A stretch of DNA of 64,000 bases from a virus. This document shows, piece by piece, positions 25,166 through 33,860 of the stretch. Positions within the stretch are counted from its first letter, which is position 1. Each line of letters begins with the position of its first letter. Below the pieces are notes generated by a model that worked only from the letters and a program-made list of their open reading frames with translations, ran no database searches and had not been told where the DNA came from. The stretch lies in the IMG/VR virus record IMGVR_UViG_3300040758_000214, positions 1-64,000 of that record, one strand, 5' to 3'. The position numbers and the translations under genes are program-made.

Positions 25166-27133
25166 ATGGGCACACCAATATCACCAGGTGTATATTCAAC
25201 CATCATTGATTTAAGTAATTATGTAGGAGCAGTCCCAGGAACAATTGGATTCGTTGCAGGTCTTACAAAACAAGGAGAAGATAATAAATTCAAATTCTTT
25301 GGATCAAGAACTGATTTTATTAGAGAAAATGGATCTCCAAATATTAATACCTATGGTAAAAATTACGGACAAGGTCCATATATAGCCTATAATTATTTAG
25401 GTGAATCTGGTTCGTTGTTTTGGATGAGATGTTTACCTAATGATGCAGCATATTCAAATTTACAAATAAATGGAGCAGTAAATCAGTCTGGGGTTGCATC
25501 AATTCAATTAGCATATAATACAGCTTTAAATAATAAAGATGAAATAAATACTGCTCTCGTAGGAGATAGTACTTCTGTATTTCCAATTTGTATTTTATAT
25601 CCAATTGGAAGAGGCGACTATTATAATGGACTCAGTGTGAGATTTACCAAATATTCAAATCCCTTAGCCGTAGGGATATATGTACTTGATATTTACGAAG
25701 TACAAACTTCGAGTGGAGTTGAGTCAATTATTGAAAGTTTTGAAGTTTCTTTTGATCCTTCTGCTACGGATAATTCTGGAGATTCCATTTGGATAAGTTA
25801 TGTATTAAATACTTATTCTTCAGTACTAAGAGCTCAAATGACTCTTCCTAATCCTGAAAATGACACAGATCCAAATGATATAACTTATACTCCGGGATTC
25901 AATTTAATTAAAAACTATGATACAAATGTTGGAACCGTTAGTGTAGTTAAAACTGCTTCTGCAACAATTACAGATAATAAACAAGATTTCTCTCAATGGG
26001 AAGGTACTGGTGGTATAGCCAATTATATGGTTATTGCTCAAGATAATAGAGGAAATACTATATATGGTTATATTGGAGAAGTTACTCCTGATAATGAAAC
26101 TGCAGTAGTATATCAAAATCTTAGTTTAACAACTCAAGGCTGGATTAATGATACAACTTTATTTAATATTAATTCTACAATTACTTATCAAGTCAAAAAG
26201 TATAATTTAGATATTTCCACAGTTTTTTCTTCTTCTATTCCAGTTCCTTTAAAAAAAGGAAGCGATGGAAGCTTAGTCGATAGTACCGGAAAATTAGTAC
26301 CGAGCATTGCAACTCAAGTACTCGCAGATGCATATGCCGGAACCATAGATGATGCAGTTTTAGATACCGAAAATCAATATTTCTCTATGGTCTTTGATGC
26401 AGGATATCCATCTTCTGTAAAAACTCAAATTTCAAATTTAGCAGTTACAAGAGCAGATTGTTGTGCGATAATGGATAATTCTGATAATAATTCTGTGTCA
26501 GCAGCATTAACTACCAGAGAAAATACTAATGCTTTTAATAATTTTTATACTGCTCTTTATGAACCATTTAATAATGTATATGATATATTTACTGGATCTA
26601 ATATATGGGTAAGTCCTGTATTTCACATGAGTTATTTACTACCAAGCAATGACAAAATAGCAGAATTATGGTTCGCAGCGGCGGGATTTAATAGAGGTGC
26701 TATTTCATCTATCACCCAGATGAGATTTAATGCCAAACAAGGTGAGAGAGATGCATTATATTTAGCTCGGCTTAATCCTATTGTAAAATTCAATGAAGGA
26801 TATACTGTTTTTGGGAATTTAACAACTCAATATAAAGACTCTAAGATGGAAAACCTTAGCGTAGTAAGGTGTGTTCTTTATATTAAAAGAGCAATTGAAA
26901 GATATTGTAGATTCTTTATTTTTGAACAAAATGATGCTATTACTTGGAGTAAAATTAGTAATGAAATAACTCCATTTTTAGACGATGTAAAATGTCGAAG
27001 AGGATTAAATAGCTATTCAGTATCGGTTGGTGCAACCGATTACGAGCTAAAGACAAAGCGTTGCCATGTTTCGTGTACCCTAAATCCGGAAACCCCACTT
27101 GAAATTATATTGCCTCAATTTTTTATTGTTTAA
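25166..27133 (+). CDS. Contractile tail sheath protein
   Basis: The N-terminal ISPGVYSTIIDLS and VGAVPGTIGFVAG pattern and the C-terminal block (RCVLYIKRAIERYCRFFIFEQN, then PFLDDVKCRRGLNSYSV) are characteristic of myophage sheath proteins such as T4 gp18. The length of 655 fits T4-like sheaths. It forms the outer contractile tube that drives the inner tube through the envelope. GGAGG precedes the ATG and a 17-bp terminator follows the stop. Confidence 0.92.
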   Translation: MGTPISPGVYSTIIDLSNYVGAVPGTIGFVAGLTKQGEDNKFKFFGSRTDFIRENGSPNINTYGKNYGQGPYIAYNYLGESGSLFWMRCLPNDAAYSNLQINGAVNQSGVASIQLAYNTALNNKDEINTALVGDSTSVFPICILYPIGRGDYYNGLSVRFTKYSNPLAVGIYVLDIYEVQTSSGVESIIESFEVSFDPSATDNSGDSIWISYVLNTYSSVLRAQMTLPNPENDTDPNDITYTPGFNLIKNYDTNVGTVSVVKTASATITDNKQDFSQWEGTGGIANYMVIAQDNRGNTIYGYIGEVTPDNETAVVYQNLSLTTQGWINDTTLFNINSTITYQVKKYNLDISTVFSSSIPVPLKKGSDGSLVDSTGKLVPSIATQVLADAYAGTIDDAVLDTENQYFSMVFDAGYPSSVKTQISNLAVTRADCCAIMDNSDNNSVSAALTTRENTNAFNNFYTALYEPFNNVYDIFTGSNIWVSPVFHMSYLLPSNDKIAELWFAAAGFNRGAISSITQMRFNAKQGERDALYLARLNPIVKFNEGYTVFGNLTTQYKDSKMENLSVVRCVLYIKRAIERYCRFFIFEQNDAITWSKISNEITPFLDDVKCRRGLNSYSVSVGATDYELKTKRCHVSCTLNPETPLEIILPQFFIV

Positions 27134-27143
27134 AATATTACAA

Positions 27144-27186
27144 AAAATTTACTCCTTATCATATGTTGAGATAAGGAGTAAATTTT
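27144..27186. terminator. 17-bp bidirectional terminator after sheath gene
   Basis: AAAATTTACTCCTTATC and its perfect complement flank a 9-nt loop, with A and T tracts at both ends. It separates the sheath gene from the converging leftward block. Confidence 0.88.
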
Positions 27187-27198
27187 CCGTTGTTGAAA

Positions 27199-27354
27199 TT
27201 ACTTCCATAATAGTTCATTTGTAAACTGTGCAGGATTAGTTACAACTTGAGTCCAATCAGATTCTGGAATCATTCGTAATTTAATTGTTGTTAAATTCCT
27301 TTCACATTGTATTAATTCTTTTGTTCCATCCTTTCTATACTTTATCATTTTCAT
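27199..27354 (-). CDS. Small protein, 51 aa
   Basis: The frame MKMIKYRKDGTKELIQ to NELLWK lies between the next gene and the sheath terminator. Its ribosome site is weak. It is basic, with an alternating strand pattern, and is unclassified. Confidence 0.5.
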   Translation of the reverse strand: MKMIKYRKDGTKELIQCERNLTTIKLRMIPESDWTQVVTNPAQFTNELLWK

Positions 27355-27360
27355 TATGAT

Positions 27361-27591
27361 TTAAGTACTCCTATTTTTATTTTTTCTTGTTCTTCTTTTA
27401 ATTGGTTGTCGTTTTGCCATTGTATTATTATTAGGAACTTGCCCTATCCATTCAATTGGTACTTCGACTAATTTTCCTCTTCTCATACGAAAAAATTGTC
27501 CATCTTTATTAATAAGTTTTTTAGTTTTAGGTATCCAGTTTGGAGATGGACCAGAAATTAACTTTAGTTTAATTTTTTGATATCTATTCAT
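27361..27591 (-). CDS. Small very basic protein, 76 aa
   Basis: Rich in Lys/Arg along its length, with a basic tail QPIKRRTRKNKNRST that is likely disordered. It probably binds nucleic acid. Its start overlaps the preceding stop by 4 nt. Confidence 0.6.
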   Translation of the reverse strand: MNRYQKIKLKLISGPSPNWIPKTKKLINKDGQFFRMRRGKLVEVPIEWIGQVPNNNTMAKRQPIKRRTRKNKNRST

Positions 27592-27851
27592 TTATCTTTT
27601 ATCCTTGGTTTAAGTACTAAAGTTCTTGGATTTATTCCAGTATATCTTTCATATCCTGCAGCTTCTAATGCCTGGTAAAATTCTTCATCAGTTGCATTTT
27701 CAAAAAATTTTTTCATCTTCTTTTTTACATCTTCAAGAAAATCGTATTTTAAACATATACTTTGCATATCTAAATGAAATCCACATTTTTCGCAATACTG
27801 ATTTTTAAGAAGTTTTATATCATGTAAATCACAATAAGCTGTATATTTCAT
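27588..27851 (-). CDS. Zinc-knuckle protein, 87 aa
   Basis: The N-terminus has CDLHDIKLLKNQYCEKCGFHLD, with Cys/His spacing fitting one zinc site, followed by a helical region with an acidic ATDEEFYQALEAAG helix. The knuckle differs from the K family (no DEL). The function is unknown. Confidence 0.62.
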   Translation of the reverse strand: MKYTAYCDLHDIKLLKNQYCEKCGFHLDMQSICLKYDFLEDVKKKMKKFFENATDEEFYQALEAAGYERYTGINPRTLVLKPRIKDK

Positions 27852-27854
27852 AAT

Positions 27855-28178
27855 TCACTCCAATTTAAAATTAAAGAATCCACATAGATAAAAAGATAAA
27901 AATGATAATCCAACTGTTAATAATGTTATTGGACCTAACATGATAACCATAATTGATCCAATAATATTATCATTGAACTTTTTTAATTTAATCAAAATTA
28001 ATAGTACAATAAAGCCACAAATGTACCATATAGTTTTGAATACATTATTGTAATAAGTTCCTGGTGGAAATCTCCCATCTGGTGTAAATTGCCACATTAT
28101 CGGTATCATAATTAACATTGCAATAATTAAACATAATGTAAAAACCATATTTTTTTTAGTAGGTTGTTGGAATTCCAT
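27855..28178 (-). CDS. Three-helix membrane protein, 107 aa
   Basis: Three hydrophobic segments are visible (about 10-28, 48-62 and 72-100), separated by short polar loops. There is no signal peptide or Cys motif. It probably sits in the host inner membrane. AGGAGA precedes the ATG. Confidence 0.65.
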   Translation of the reverse strand: MEFQQPTKKNMVFTLCLIIAMLIMIPIMWQFTPDGRFPPGTYYNNVFKTIWYICGFIVLLILIKLKKFNDNIIGSIMVIMLGPITLLTVGLSFLSFYLCGFFNFKLE

Positions 28179-28186
28179 ATATTCTC

Positions 28187-28321
28187 CTATTCTTGTAGAA
28201 TTGTAAATTTACATTCATAACTCCCACCACAAGTTGATTCATTTAAATTTTCTGAAACTGAGCATTTACCATTTTTGAATTTTTTACAACTTGAACAATC
28301 TTTGGTTAACGGGCATGTCAT
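28187..28321 (-). CDS. Cys-rich micro-protein, 44 aa
   Basis: Six Cys in 44 residues: MTCPLTKDCSSCKKFKNGKC, then STCGGSYEC. A strong AAAGGAG precedes the ATG. It could bind two metals or an iron-sulfur cluster. It is not a K-family member because the DEL element is absent. Confidence 0.6.
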   Translation of the reverse strand: MTCPLTKDCSSCKKFKNGKCSVSENLNESTCGGSYECKFTILQE

Positions 28322-28327
28322 TTTAGT

Positions 28328-28651
28328 TTAAGTCTCCTTTACCCACTTATTAATATCGAATGTTCCACCATTATCATGATCATAGTTTATATGTTCTTCT
28401 GGGATACCTATTTTAATTAAAAATTCTCTGAAGTCGAAATTATCCATCGTCGTATATCCTGAAATTGAATTTCCATCATCATTAATCCACCAACCTTCTG
28501 CTTCTTCAGGATAATCAAAATCAGGAAAACTAGTCATACATACTTCTTTCGCATTAAATATTTGATGAATTTGTAATATTGTAAGATGTTCTTTTTGAAT
28601 TATAAAACTTGCAGAACTTGAATTTGTTACGAAACTATGTCTTCTTTTCAT
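28328..28651 (-). CDS. Protein with N-terminal SFVTNSSSASF motif, 107 aa
   Basis: The first residues KRRHSFVTNSSSASFII resemble an N-terminal NSSSSSF-type signature seen at the start of otherwise unrelated uncharacterised phage and bacterial proteins. The rest is acidic and aromatic (EEAEGWWINDDG). The meaning of the motif is unknown; a recognition or processing tag is possible. Confidence 0.62.
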   Translation of the reverse strand: MKRRHSFVTNSSSASFIIQKEHLTILQIHQIFNAKEVCMTSFPDFDYPEEAEGWWINDDGNSISGYTTMDNFDFREFLIKIGIPEEHINYDHDNGGTFDINKWVKET

Positions 28652-28832
28652 AATATATTACCTCTTTTATTTTATAATCATCACATAACATTATATAAGT
28701 ATTATCTTGATAATATGGCCTTTTATCAATTTTACAAATATCATATCTTAATAATTGATCATATAAAACATGTATACAACTACAACATTTTATTGGGTAT
28801 GGAACATCTAAAGCTACATATTGTTTAATCAT
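28635..28832 (-). CDS. Cys-knuckle family protein K6, 65 aa
   Basis: The ATG at 28832 follows AAAGGAAT; the longer frame runs 50 nt into the upstream gene. The signature is CCSCIHVLYDQLLRYDIC, with Gln for Glu and one fewer residue before the D than in K1-K5. KRPYY follows, as in K7. Confidence 0.66.
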   Translation of the reverse strand: MIKQYVALDVPYPIKCCSCIHVLYDQLLRYDICKIDKRPYYQDNTYIMLCDDYKIKEVIYYEKKT

Positions 28833-29091
28833 TTGTATTATTCCTTTTATAAAATCCTTTACATCCAAATCCATTTGTTGTTATAGTACCAAATCCTTTA
28901 TTAACATTATAATCTTTATAATCTTTAGCAATATAATAAGGTCTTTTACCAACTTTACATATACAATATTCAATTAATTCATCATATAATCTATTATCAC
29001 ATTTAGAGCAAATCCAAGGATAAGAATTTCTTTCAGAAATATATATTATATCTTCTTCATTCAAATTATTTATCTCTTCCTCCTCAATCAT
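28825..29091 (-). CDS. Cys-knuckle family protein K7, 88 aa
   Basis: The signature is CSKCDNRLYDELIEYCIC, followed by KRPYY and a late GFGCKGF Cys. K6 and K7 share the KRPYY segment and are adjacent, so they look like a tandem duplication. No clear ribosome site precedes the first ATG. Confidence 0.66.
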   Translation of the reverse strand: MIEEEEINNLNEEDIIYISERNSYPWICSKCDNRLYDELIEYCICKVGKRPYYIAKDYKDYNVNKGFGTITTNGFGCKGFYKRNNTND

Positions 29092-29094
29092 TAT

Positions 29095-29352
29095 TTATAA
29101 TAGTCCAGCTATATAACATAACATCATATCCATATCATGTTCTTTACAAAAATCCCCATTCATTCTTGCTCTTGATTTAATTTTAAACTCTGATGATCTT
29201 TTTGTATATATTATTGGATCATCTGGAAATATATAATTTTCTAATCTTAACGGCTTTACTTTAATATATCCTTCTTGATATGGTCTTGCTGCTAAATATA
29301 CATCTACAAATTGATATTCTTCACCTGTAGATATTTCAGTTAAAATAATCAT
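29095..29352 (-). CDS. Hypothetical protein, 85 aa
   Basis: A small beta-rich protein (MIILTEISTGEEYQFVDVYL) with a basic loop and two Cys near the C-terminus (DFCKEHD, MMLCY). It lies between knuckle proteins K7 and K8. It is unclassified. Confidence 0.58.
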   Translation of the reverse strand: MIILTEISTGEEYQFVDVYLAARPYQEGYIKVKPLRLENYIFPDDPIIYTKRSSEFKIKSRARMNGDFCKEHDMDMMLCYIAGLL

Positions 29353-29353
29353 A

Positions 29354-29602
29354 TTATTTCCTTTTTACAGTATGAACTAAACTAGGCCAAGGTTCGTATT
29401 TATAACATGTTCCACCATTAGGCCATGAACTTTCAAATGGAGTAACTCCATTTTTACATAAAGTAAATCTAATCAACTCATCGAAGAATGAATGTTTACA
29501 TCTCAAACATATTTCAGCGTAATAAGATGAGTGTTTGTAATAAAACTCCACAACATTAGGAATATATGGATTACAAATTATAGGGGCAGGAACATCTATC
29601 AT
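29354..29602 (-). CDS. Cys-knuckle family protein K8, 82 aa
   Basis: The signature is CLRCKHSFFDELIRFTLC, followed by a Gly-rich loop with one more Cys (GGTCYKYE). Its start lies 32 nt inside the end of the radical SAM gene, so translation of the two is likely linked. Confidence 0.66.
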   Translation of the reverse strand: MIDVPAPIICNPYIPNVVEFYYKHSSYYAEICLRCKHSFFDELIRFTLCKNGVTPFESSWPNGGTCYKYEPWPSLVHTVKRK

Positions 29603-30590
29603 TTAATAACCTTTCTCTGAATTTTTGAAATAACTCAGTATTCCATGCATTTTTAATTGATGTATTGAGTAAAGAAATACCTTCAGAATGATTACCAAAA
29701 GAACATGGAACTAATTTTAAATCATTAGTTATATATACAGACATTCTTCCACCTTCACAAGTATCTATAGATTCAATTTGTTCTTGTGTTAATTCAGTCC
29801 CAGATTTCATAACTTTATTTATTAAACATGAATCTGCACCTAATGAATAATTTACACCTCTACATTGTCTTAGAGCTTGAAATCTTTCACTTGTTAAAAT
29901 ACGAGAGAAAATATTTAGGTTAATATCTCTCATTTGCCAATCTAAATCTTTTCCTTTCCCTTGAGGTTTAAATAAAAGAAAAATCACAGCATTTAATTTA
30001 GTAATATCAAATTTATCTTCAAATCTTTCACTTCCATTTAAAATTTTAAGAGATGGAATAAAAGATTTATTAGATAAAATATAATGAATATTTGTTCTAA
30101 CTCCAGCATCTATAAATCTTTTAAGGGCATCTAATGTATACTCTGGATATTTCTTTTCATCATTAAGATTGCAGCTTACAGCAACTGCCCCTACATATTC
30201 TTTTGATATTTTAATTTGTTCATCTGTTAAACAATTTCCACTTGTTGTATAATTTGGAACTATATTATTATCTCTGCAATACTTTAGTATATCTTCAAAA
30301 TTTTCATGTTGATTAGGATCTCCTTTACCTCCTAACGCAACTTGATTAACATATGGTTTAGCTTCATCAATTAATTTAGTAAAATTTGAAAATGTCATAT
30401 TTGGTTCGTTCTTTTCACCTTGATAACAAAACTGACAATCATTTGAACAATGCCCCATAATGCCTACATCCATTAATATAGGAAAATCTAAAACAAATGG
30501 GTCTTCATGACCATTAATTCCTTCAAGAGTTTCTTCTCCAGTTTCTGTATTAAATTCAATTTTATATCTATCAGTTTGTACGGTTTTCAT
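29571..30590 (-). CDS. Radical SAM enzyme with C-terminal Cys-rich (SPASM-like) region
   Basis: Counting from the ATG at 30590, Cys48, Cys52 and Cys55 (CSNDCQFC) form the CX3CX2C [4Fe-4S] site. ALGGKGDPN fits the Gly-rich SAM-binding region, and later motifs fit the TIM-barrel core. The last 80 residues hold five more Cys (DTCEGG, VPCSFG, DRCSCP), suggesting an auxiliary cluster as in SPASM-type peptide- or protein-modifying enzymes. The natural substrate is unknown; the K8 protein encoded in overlap is a candidate. Confidence 0.88.
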   Translation of the reverse strand: MKTVQTDRYKIEFNTETGEETLEGINGHEDPFVLDFPILMDVGIMGHCSNDCQFCYQGEKNEPNMTFSNFTKLIDEAKPYVNQVALGGKGDPNQHENFEDILKYCRDNNIVPNYTTSGNCLTDEQIKISKEYVGAVAVSCNLNDEKKYPEYTLDALKRFIDAGVRTNIHYILSNKSFIPSLKILNGSERFEDKFDITKLNAVIFLLFKPQGKGKDLDWQMRDINLNIFSRILTSERFQALRQCRGVNYSLGADSCLINKVMKSGTELTQEQIESIDTCEGGRMSVYITNDLKLVPCSFGNHSEGISLLNTSIKNAWNTELFQKFRERLLNDRCSCPYNL

Positions 30591-30603
30591 TATATTCACC
30601 TTT

Positions 30604-30951
30604 TCATTTATTTATTGGAAGACTTAAAAAATTATTTACAATTTTAATAATTTCAACTGCTAAATTTCCTTCTTCATCATAAAATTCACATTCTCCATCA
30701 TCAACATCCCAAATATATGCTTGAATGTCATATACTACTTGTGCATCTAAATCATCACCGGCAACTGTTAAAAATTTCACTTTACCAAGATATAAAATAT
30801 GTTTTTCATCTTTAGCAACTAATCTTCCAGTACATAAAAATTCTAAAGCTTTTTTATTCTTTCCATTTTTAAAAAATTTTGATGTATCATCATAAGGAGA
30901 TTCAGATTTAATTAAATTATTTTTTGGTAAATATTCAATTCTTGAAAACAT
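30604..30951 (-). CDS. Hypothetical protein, 115 aa
   Basis: A basic N-terminal third is followed by beta-strand-rich, acidic sequence (AYIWDVDDGECEFYDEEGN). It is encoded 13 nt upstream of the radical SAM gene and in the same operon. No family was recognised. Confidence 0.6.
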   Translation of the reverse strand: MFSRIEYLPKNNLIKSESPYDDTSKFFKNGKNKKALEFLCTGRLVAKDEKHILYLGKVKFLTVAGDDLDAQVVYDIQAYIWDVDDGECEFYDEEGNLAVEIIKIVNNFLSLPINK

Positions 30952-30966
30952 AAAATTCTCCTAACT

Positions 30967-31458
30967 TTATTTACAATTCTCACATGTATAATTTTTATCA
31001 TTATAGAAAAAATCTAGTTTAGAAATATTAAATTCCTTTTTTATTTGTTTCTTTATATTAATATCATCTAAACATTTATCCATTAAACATTCAAATTTTC
31101 CATCTGTGATATTATACATAATCCTTCCTCTTGGAGATTGTTTCCAATCTTTAATCTGAGGATAAAGTCTTTTTATTAAATCTTTAAACATATCAATATG
31201 AAGAGCTTTATATCCAATATAAGTTTTATAATCATCATTTATAACATACATTCCCAGATGAGTCAATACTGATTTTATTTCATCATTATCTTTATCTTTA
31301 ATTTTTCCTAATGGAAGATTTATTTGTTGACTTTCAACAATTCCATCTATATAATAAAAGATCCCTACAGCAGGCAAAATTGATTCTTGTAAAAGTTCTA
31401 TTTCATTTTGAATAGTATTTAAATATTCTATAATATTTTTAAACTTTTTTTGTTTCAT
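30967..31458 (-). CDS. Hypothetical protein, 163 aa
   Basis: A soluble mixed alpha/beta protein with a late Cys pair (YTCENCK at the extreme C-terminus). AAGGAG precedes the ATG. It lies between a DUF5662-like gene and the radical SAM neighbourhood. It is unclassified. Confidence 0.6.
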   Translation of the reverse strand: MKQKKFKNIIEYLNTIQNEIELLQESILPAVGIFYYIDGIVESQQINLPLGKIKDKDNDEIKSVLTHLGMYVINDDYKTYIGYKALHIDMFKDLIKRLYPQIKDWKQSPRGRIMYNITDGKFECLMDKCLDDINIKKQIKKEFNISKLDFFYNDKNYTCENCK

Positions 31459-31472
31459 ACTAAACTCCTTTA

Positions 31473-31934
31473 TTAAATTAATTCAAATAACTCCATGGTA
31501 TTCTTTATTATATGATACAATTGATCTGATAATTCAAATCTTTCTTTATTCTTAGACATTTGAGTTAAAACATTTCCATCATTTTGCCTAAGACTTGTAG
31601 CTTTCCAATCGCAGACCAATTCAATTAAATCTACTAAATTCATATCTTGTATGCCATTTTCGAAGTGTTCTGGATGATGTCTATTATGGGCATAATGATG
31701 TTTAAGTGCAACATTCATTTCTTTTAAATGTTGTTTATATTCATCTGAATTATATTCTAAATCTATAAGAACAGGTGTATGTTTTGCAAAAACTTCTAAT
31801 TCTGGACTCATAAGTTTAGTAGAGTCATGATACTTAGATCTATCATCAATTAAATTTTGAAGTTTATTCATGAATTGTTTAACAGTTTCTTGATGCGACC
31901 TAGTCTCAATTTTTGATTTTTCAAGATTGTCCAA
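31473..31934 (-). CDS. DUF5662-like protein, 153 aa
   Basis: The His/Asp-rich patterns DDRSKYHDSTKL, ALKHHYAHNRHHPEHFENG and LIELVCDWKAT match DUF5662-type proteins, which look like small HD-like metal proteins. A TTG start with GGAGGTG 7 nt upstream is used. The metal and substrate are unknown. Confidence 0.75.
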   Translation of the reverse strand: MDNLEKSKIETRSHQETVKQFMNKLQNLIDDRSKYHDSTKLMSPELEVFAKHTPVLIDLEYNSDEYKQHLKEMNVALKHHYAHNRHHPEHFENGIQDMNLVDLIELVCDWKATSLRQNDGNVLTQMSKNKERFELSDQLYHIIKNTMELFELI

Positions 31935-31949
31935 TGATTAACACCTCCA

Positions 31950-32183
31950 TTATTTTCCTTCATATTGCCTTTTGATTTGCTTAATTCTATTTCTTTTAAT
32001 AAGTGCTTCCCCATCTCCTCTTATAATTTCTTTAAACACTTCTTTAATTCCATCATCTGTCTCATCAAATATAATTTTTAAATCTTCAACAAATGTTGGT
32101 CTTAAGGATGTCAAGAAATTAGTAAATTTATCTATAGATAATTTTTCTGAATGATGTTTCTCAAAATCAATAACTTTTCCCAT
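31950..32183 (-). CDS. Hypothetical helical protein, 77 aa
   Basis: A short, helical, charged protein (DDGIKEVFKEIIRGDGEALI) with a basic C-terminus. It lies between HAD and DUF5662-like genes with 2-15 nt gaps. It is unclassified. Confidence 0.6.
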   Translation of the reverse strand: MGKVIDFEKHHSEKLSIDKFTNFLTSLRPTFVEDLKIIFDETDDGIKEVFKEIIRGDGEALIKRNRIKQIKRQYEGK

Positions 32184-32185
32184 AA

Positions 32186-32764
32186 TTAATCCCTATTATA
32201 AGCTTCTAATAATTTTTTATCAACTTCCTCTAAATTCATTCCATTATATTTAATGACATTTGGATGATTAAAAGATATATTTCTTTTATTTACAGGCATT
32301 ATTACTAAACCTCTTGGTCTATACTCCAACCAATTCAAAATATATTCTGGAAAATCATCTACTAAAACTCTCCCGTATACTAATCCTTTATTATGAGTTA
32401 TCGTCACTCCATCAATATAATCTTTTAAATGTGTATTACACCAATCTATTTTTTCAGACCATGCATGACTTTTACTTGAAGGACCTTTTGTTAAAATTGA
32501 AATATTAAAACCAATAATTTTACATGCATCTAAAATATCCCAGCCAAGTCTTAATCTATTTAATTTTGACCACCATCCAACTTGTTTAGTTATCATTTGT
32601 CTTCTAGCTTCTAAATATGAAGGCATATGCATATAATTAAATACTTCTTCAACCTCAGGTTCCCAATATGAATGTAATTTTTTTAAGTCTAATAATAATT
32701 GTCCATCATAATCTGCTAAAGTTCCGTCTAAATCAAATAATGCTATTTGTGGATGTGGATTCAT
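32186..32764 (-). CDS. HAD-superfamily phosphatase
   Basis: The N-terminal FDLDGTLADYD is HAD motif I (nucleophile in DLDGT); SILTKG fits motif II, and the VLVDDFPEYI segment fits motif IV with its acidic pair. At 192 residues, with a cap-like helical insert after motif I, it resembles 5'-nucleotidase-type phage HADs. Nucleotide dephosphorylation is plausible but not proven. Confidence 0.82.
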   Translation of the reverse strand: MNPHPQIALFDLDGTLADYDGQLLLDLKKLHSYWEPEVEEVFNYMHMPSYLEARRQMITKQVGWWSKLNRLRLGWDILDACKIIGFNISILTKGPSSKSHAWSEKIDWCNTHLKDYIDGVTITHNKGLVYGRVLVDDFPEYILNWLEYRPRGLVIMPVNKRNISFNHPNVIKYNGMNLEEVDKKLLEAYNRD

Positions 32765-32779
32765 TTTATATCCTTTCTT

Positions 32780-33847
32780 CTAAATTTCTGGAATTGGTCT
32801 ACTGAAAAATTTAATATCATTAAATTGTGATAAATCACTACTTGCAATAAGACTTCCATGCCCTTTTAAATTAATATGAAATCCATATATATTTTCATAA
32901 GGAAACATATTTATAATTTCAGTTGCTTCTTCTAATGCACCACATGGAATCTTAGAATGAGTAAATGGTGCATTTTTAATATAAACATGACTATGAATCA
33001 TATAATTTATATTTTTATAAAAGTTATATAATGATAATTGAATAGGTGAATCTACAGATGGTTTATGTTCCCCATAATATTCAACTATTGCTGAATTAAG
33101 ATTACATGCGATAAATCCTTTTGTTGATAAATCTCTTTTATCTATATTTCTTTTAGATACAAAGACTTTATCTTTTACTTTCATAGATGGGAATCCTCTT
33201 TCACATCTATAAGATGCATTACCTAAAAATCTAGATGTGTTTAATCCATGAATTAATTCATGAAATTCATTTGCATATTCATTAATTATTTCAATAAATT
33301 TTGCATTTTCGGGGCTTGGTATTTTAAATGAATCTCCAACTTTTATACTGGGAATCCTATGAAAACTGAGTAATTCAACAATTCTATTAAATAATGAATA
33401 AACTACTTTTTCTATATTAACTTCATTGATTATAAAACAATTTCCCAATGGATCTAATATTGTAACATTTATCATATTAGTTGTACTTTGCCAAAACTCT
33501 ATTATCAAATTAGATTTGGTTTGTAATGCTCTACTAATAATATCCATACAATTATATTTATTATCTCTATTATTTTTAGAAGTAACTAAAATACAAGTTG
33601 GATTCTTTTCTTTAATTTTATTTACAATTTTTTCTTCTTCATTTGGAACATTAGGAAACCATAAAATTACGTCATAAAGTACAAAGTTATTTGAATTTAT
33701 AATAGATTCTAAATTAAAGAAAAATCCTCCATTAAAATAATCAAACCAATTAAATTTTAGAGATATTGAATCAATAACTTTTTCAATATAATGTGATGTT
33801 TTTCCTCCTTTTCTATCAAAAGTACCTCCAATTAATAATATTCTCAT
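32780..33847 (-). CDS. Two-domain protein with class II aldolase/adducin-like C-terminus
   Basis: The first 160 residues start with LLIGGTFDRKGGK and look Rossmann-like, with a predicted VILWFPNVPN strand-loop. From about 240 the sequence has VDSPIQLSLY, MIHSHVYIKNA (an HxH metal pair) and NLKGHGSL, the pattern of class II aldolase/adducin folds that act on sugar phosphates or similar. The fusion is unusual. A sugar- or nucleotide-related role is inferred. Confidence 0.65.
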   Translation of the reverse strand: MRILLIGGTFDRKGGKTSHYIEKVIDSISLKFNWFDYFNGGFFFNLESIINSNNFVLYDVILWFPNVPNEEEKIVNKIKEKNPTCILVTSKNNRDNKYNCMDIISRALQTKSNLIIEFWQSTTNMINVTILDPLGNCFIINEVNIEKVVYSLFNRIVELLSFHRIPSIKVGDSFKIPSPENAKFIEIINEYANEFHELIHGLNTSRFLGNASYRCERGFPSMKVKDKVFVSKRNIDKRDLSTKGFIACNLNSAIVEYYGEHKPSVDSPIQLSLYNFYKNINYMIHSHVYIKNAPFTHSKIPCGALEEATEIINMFPYENIYGFHINLKGHGSLIASSDLSQFNDIKFFSRPIPEI

Positions 33848-33860
33848 GCTTACCTCTAAT

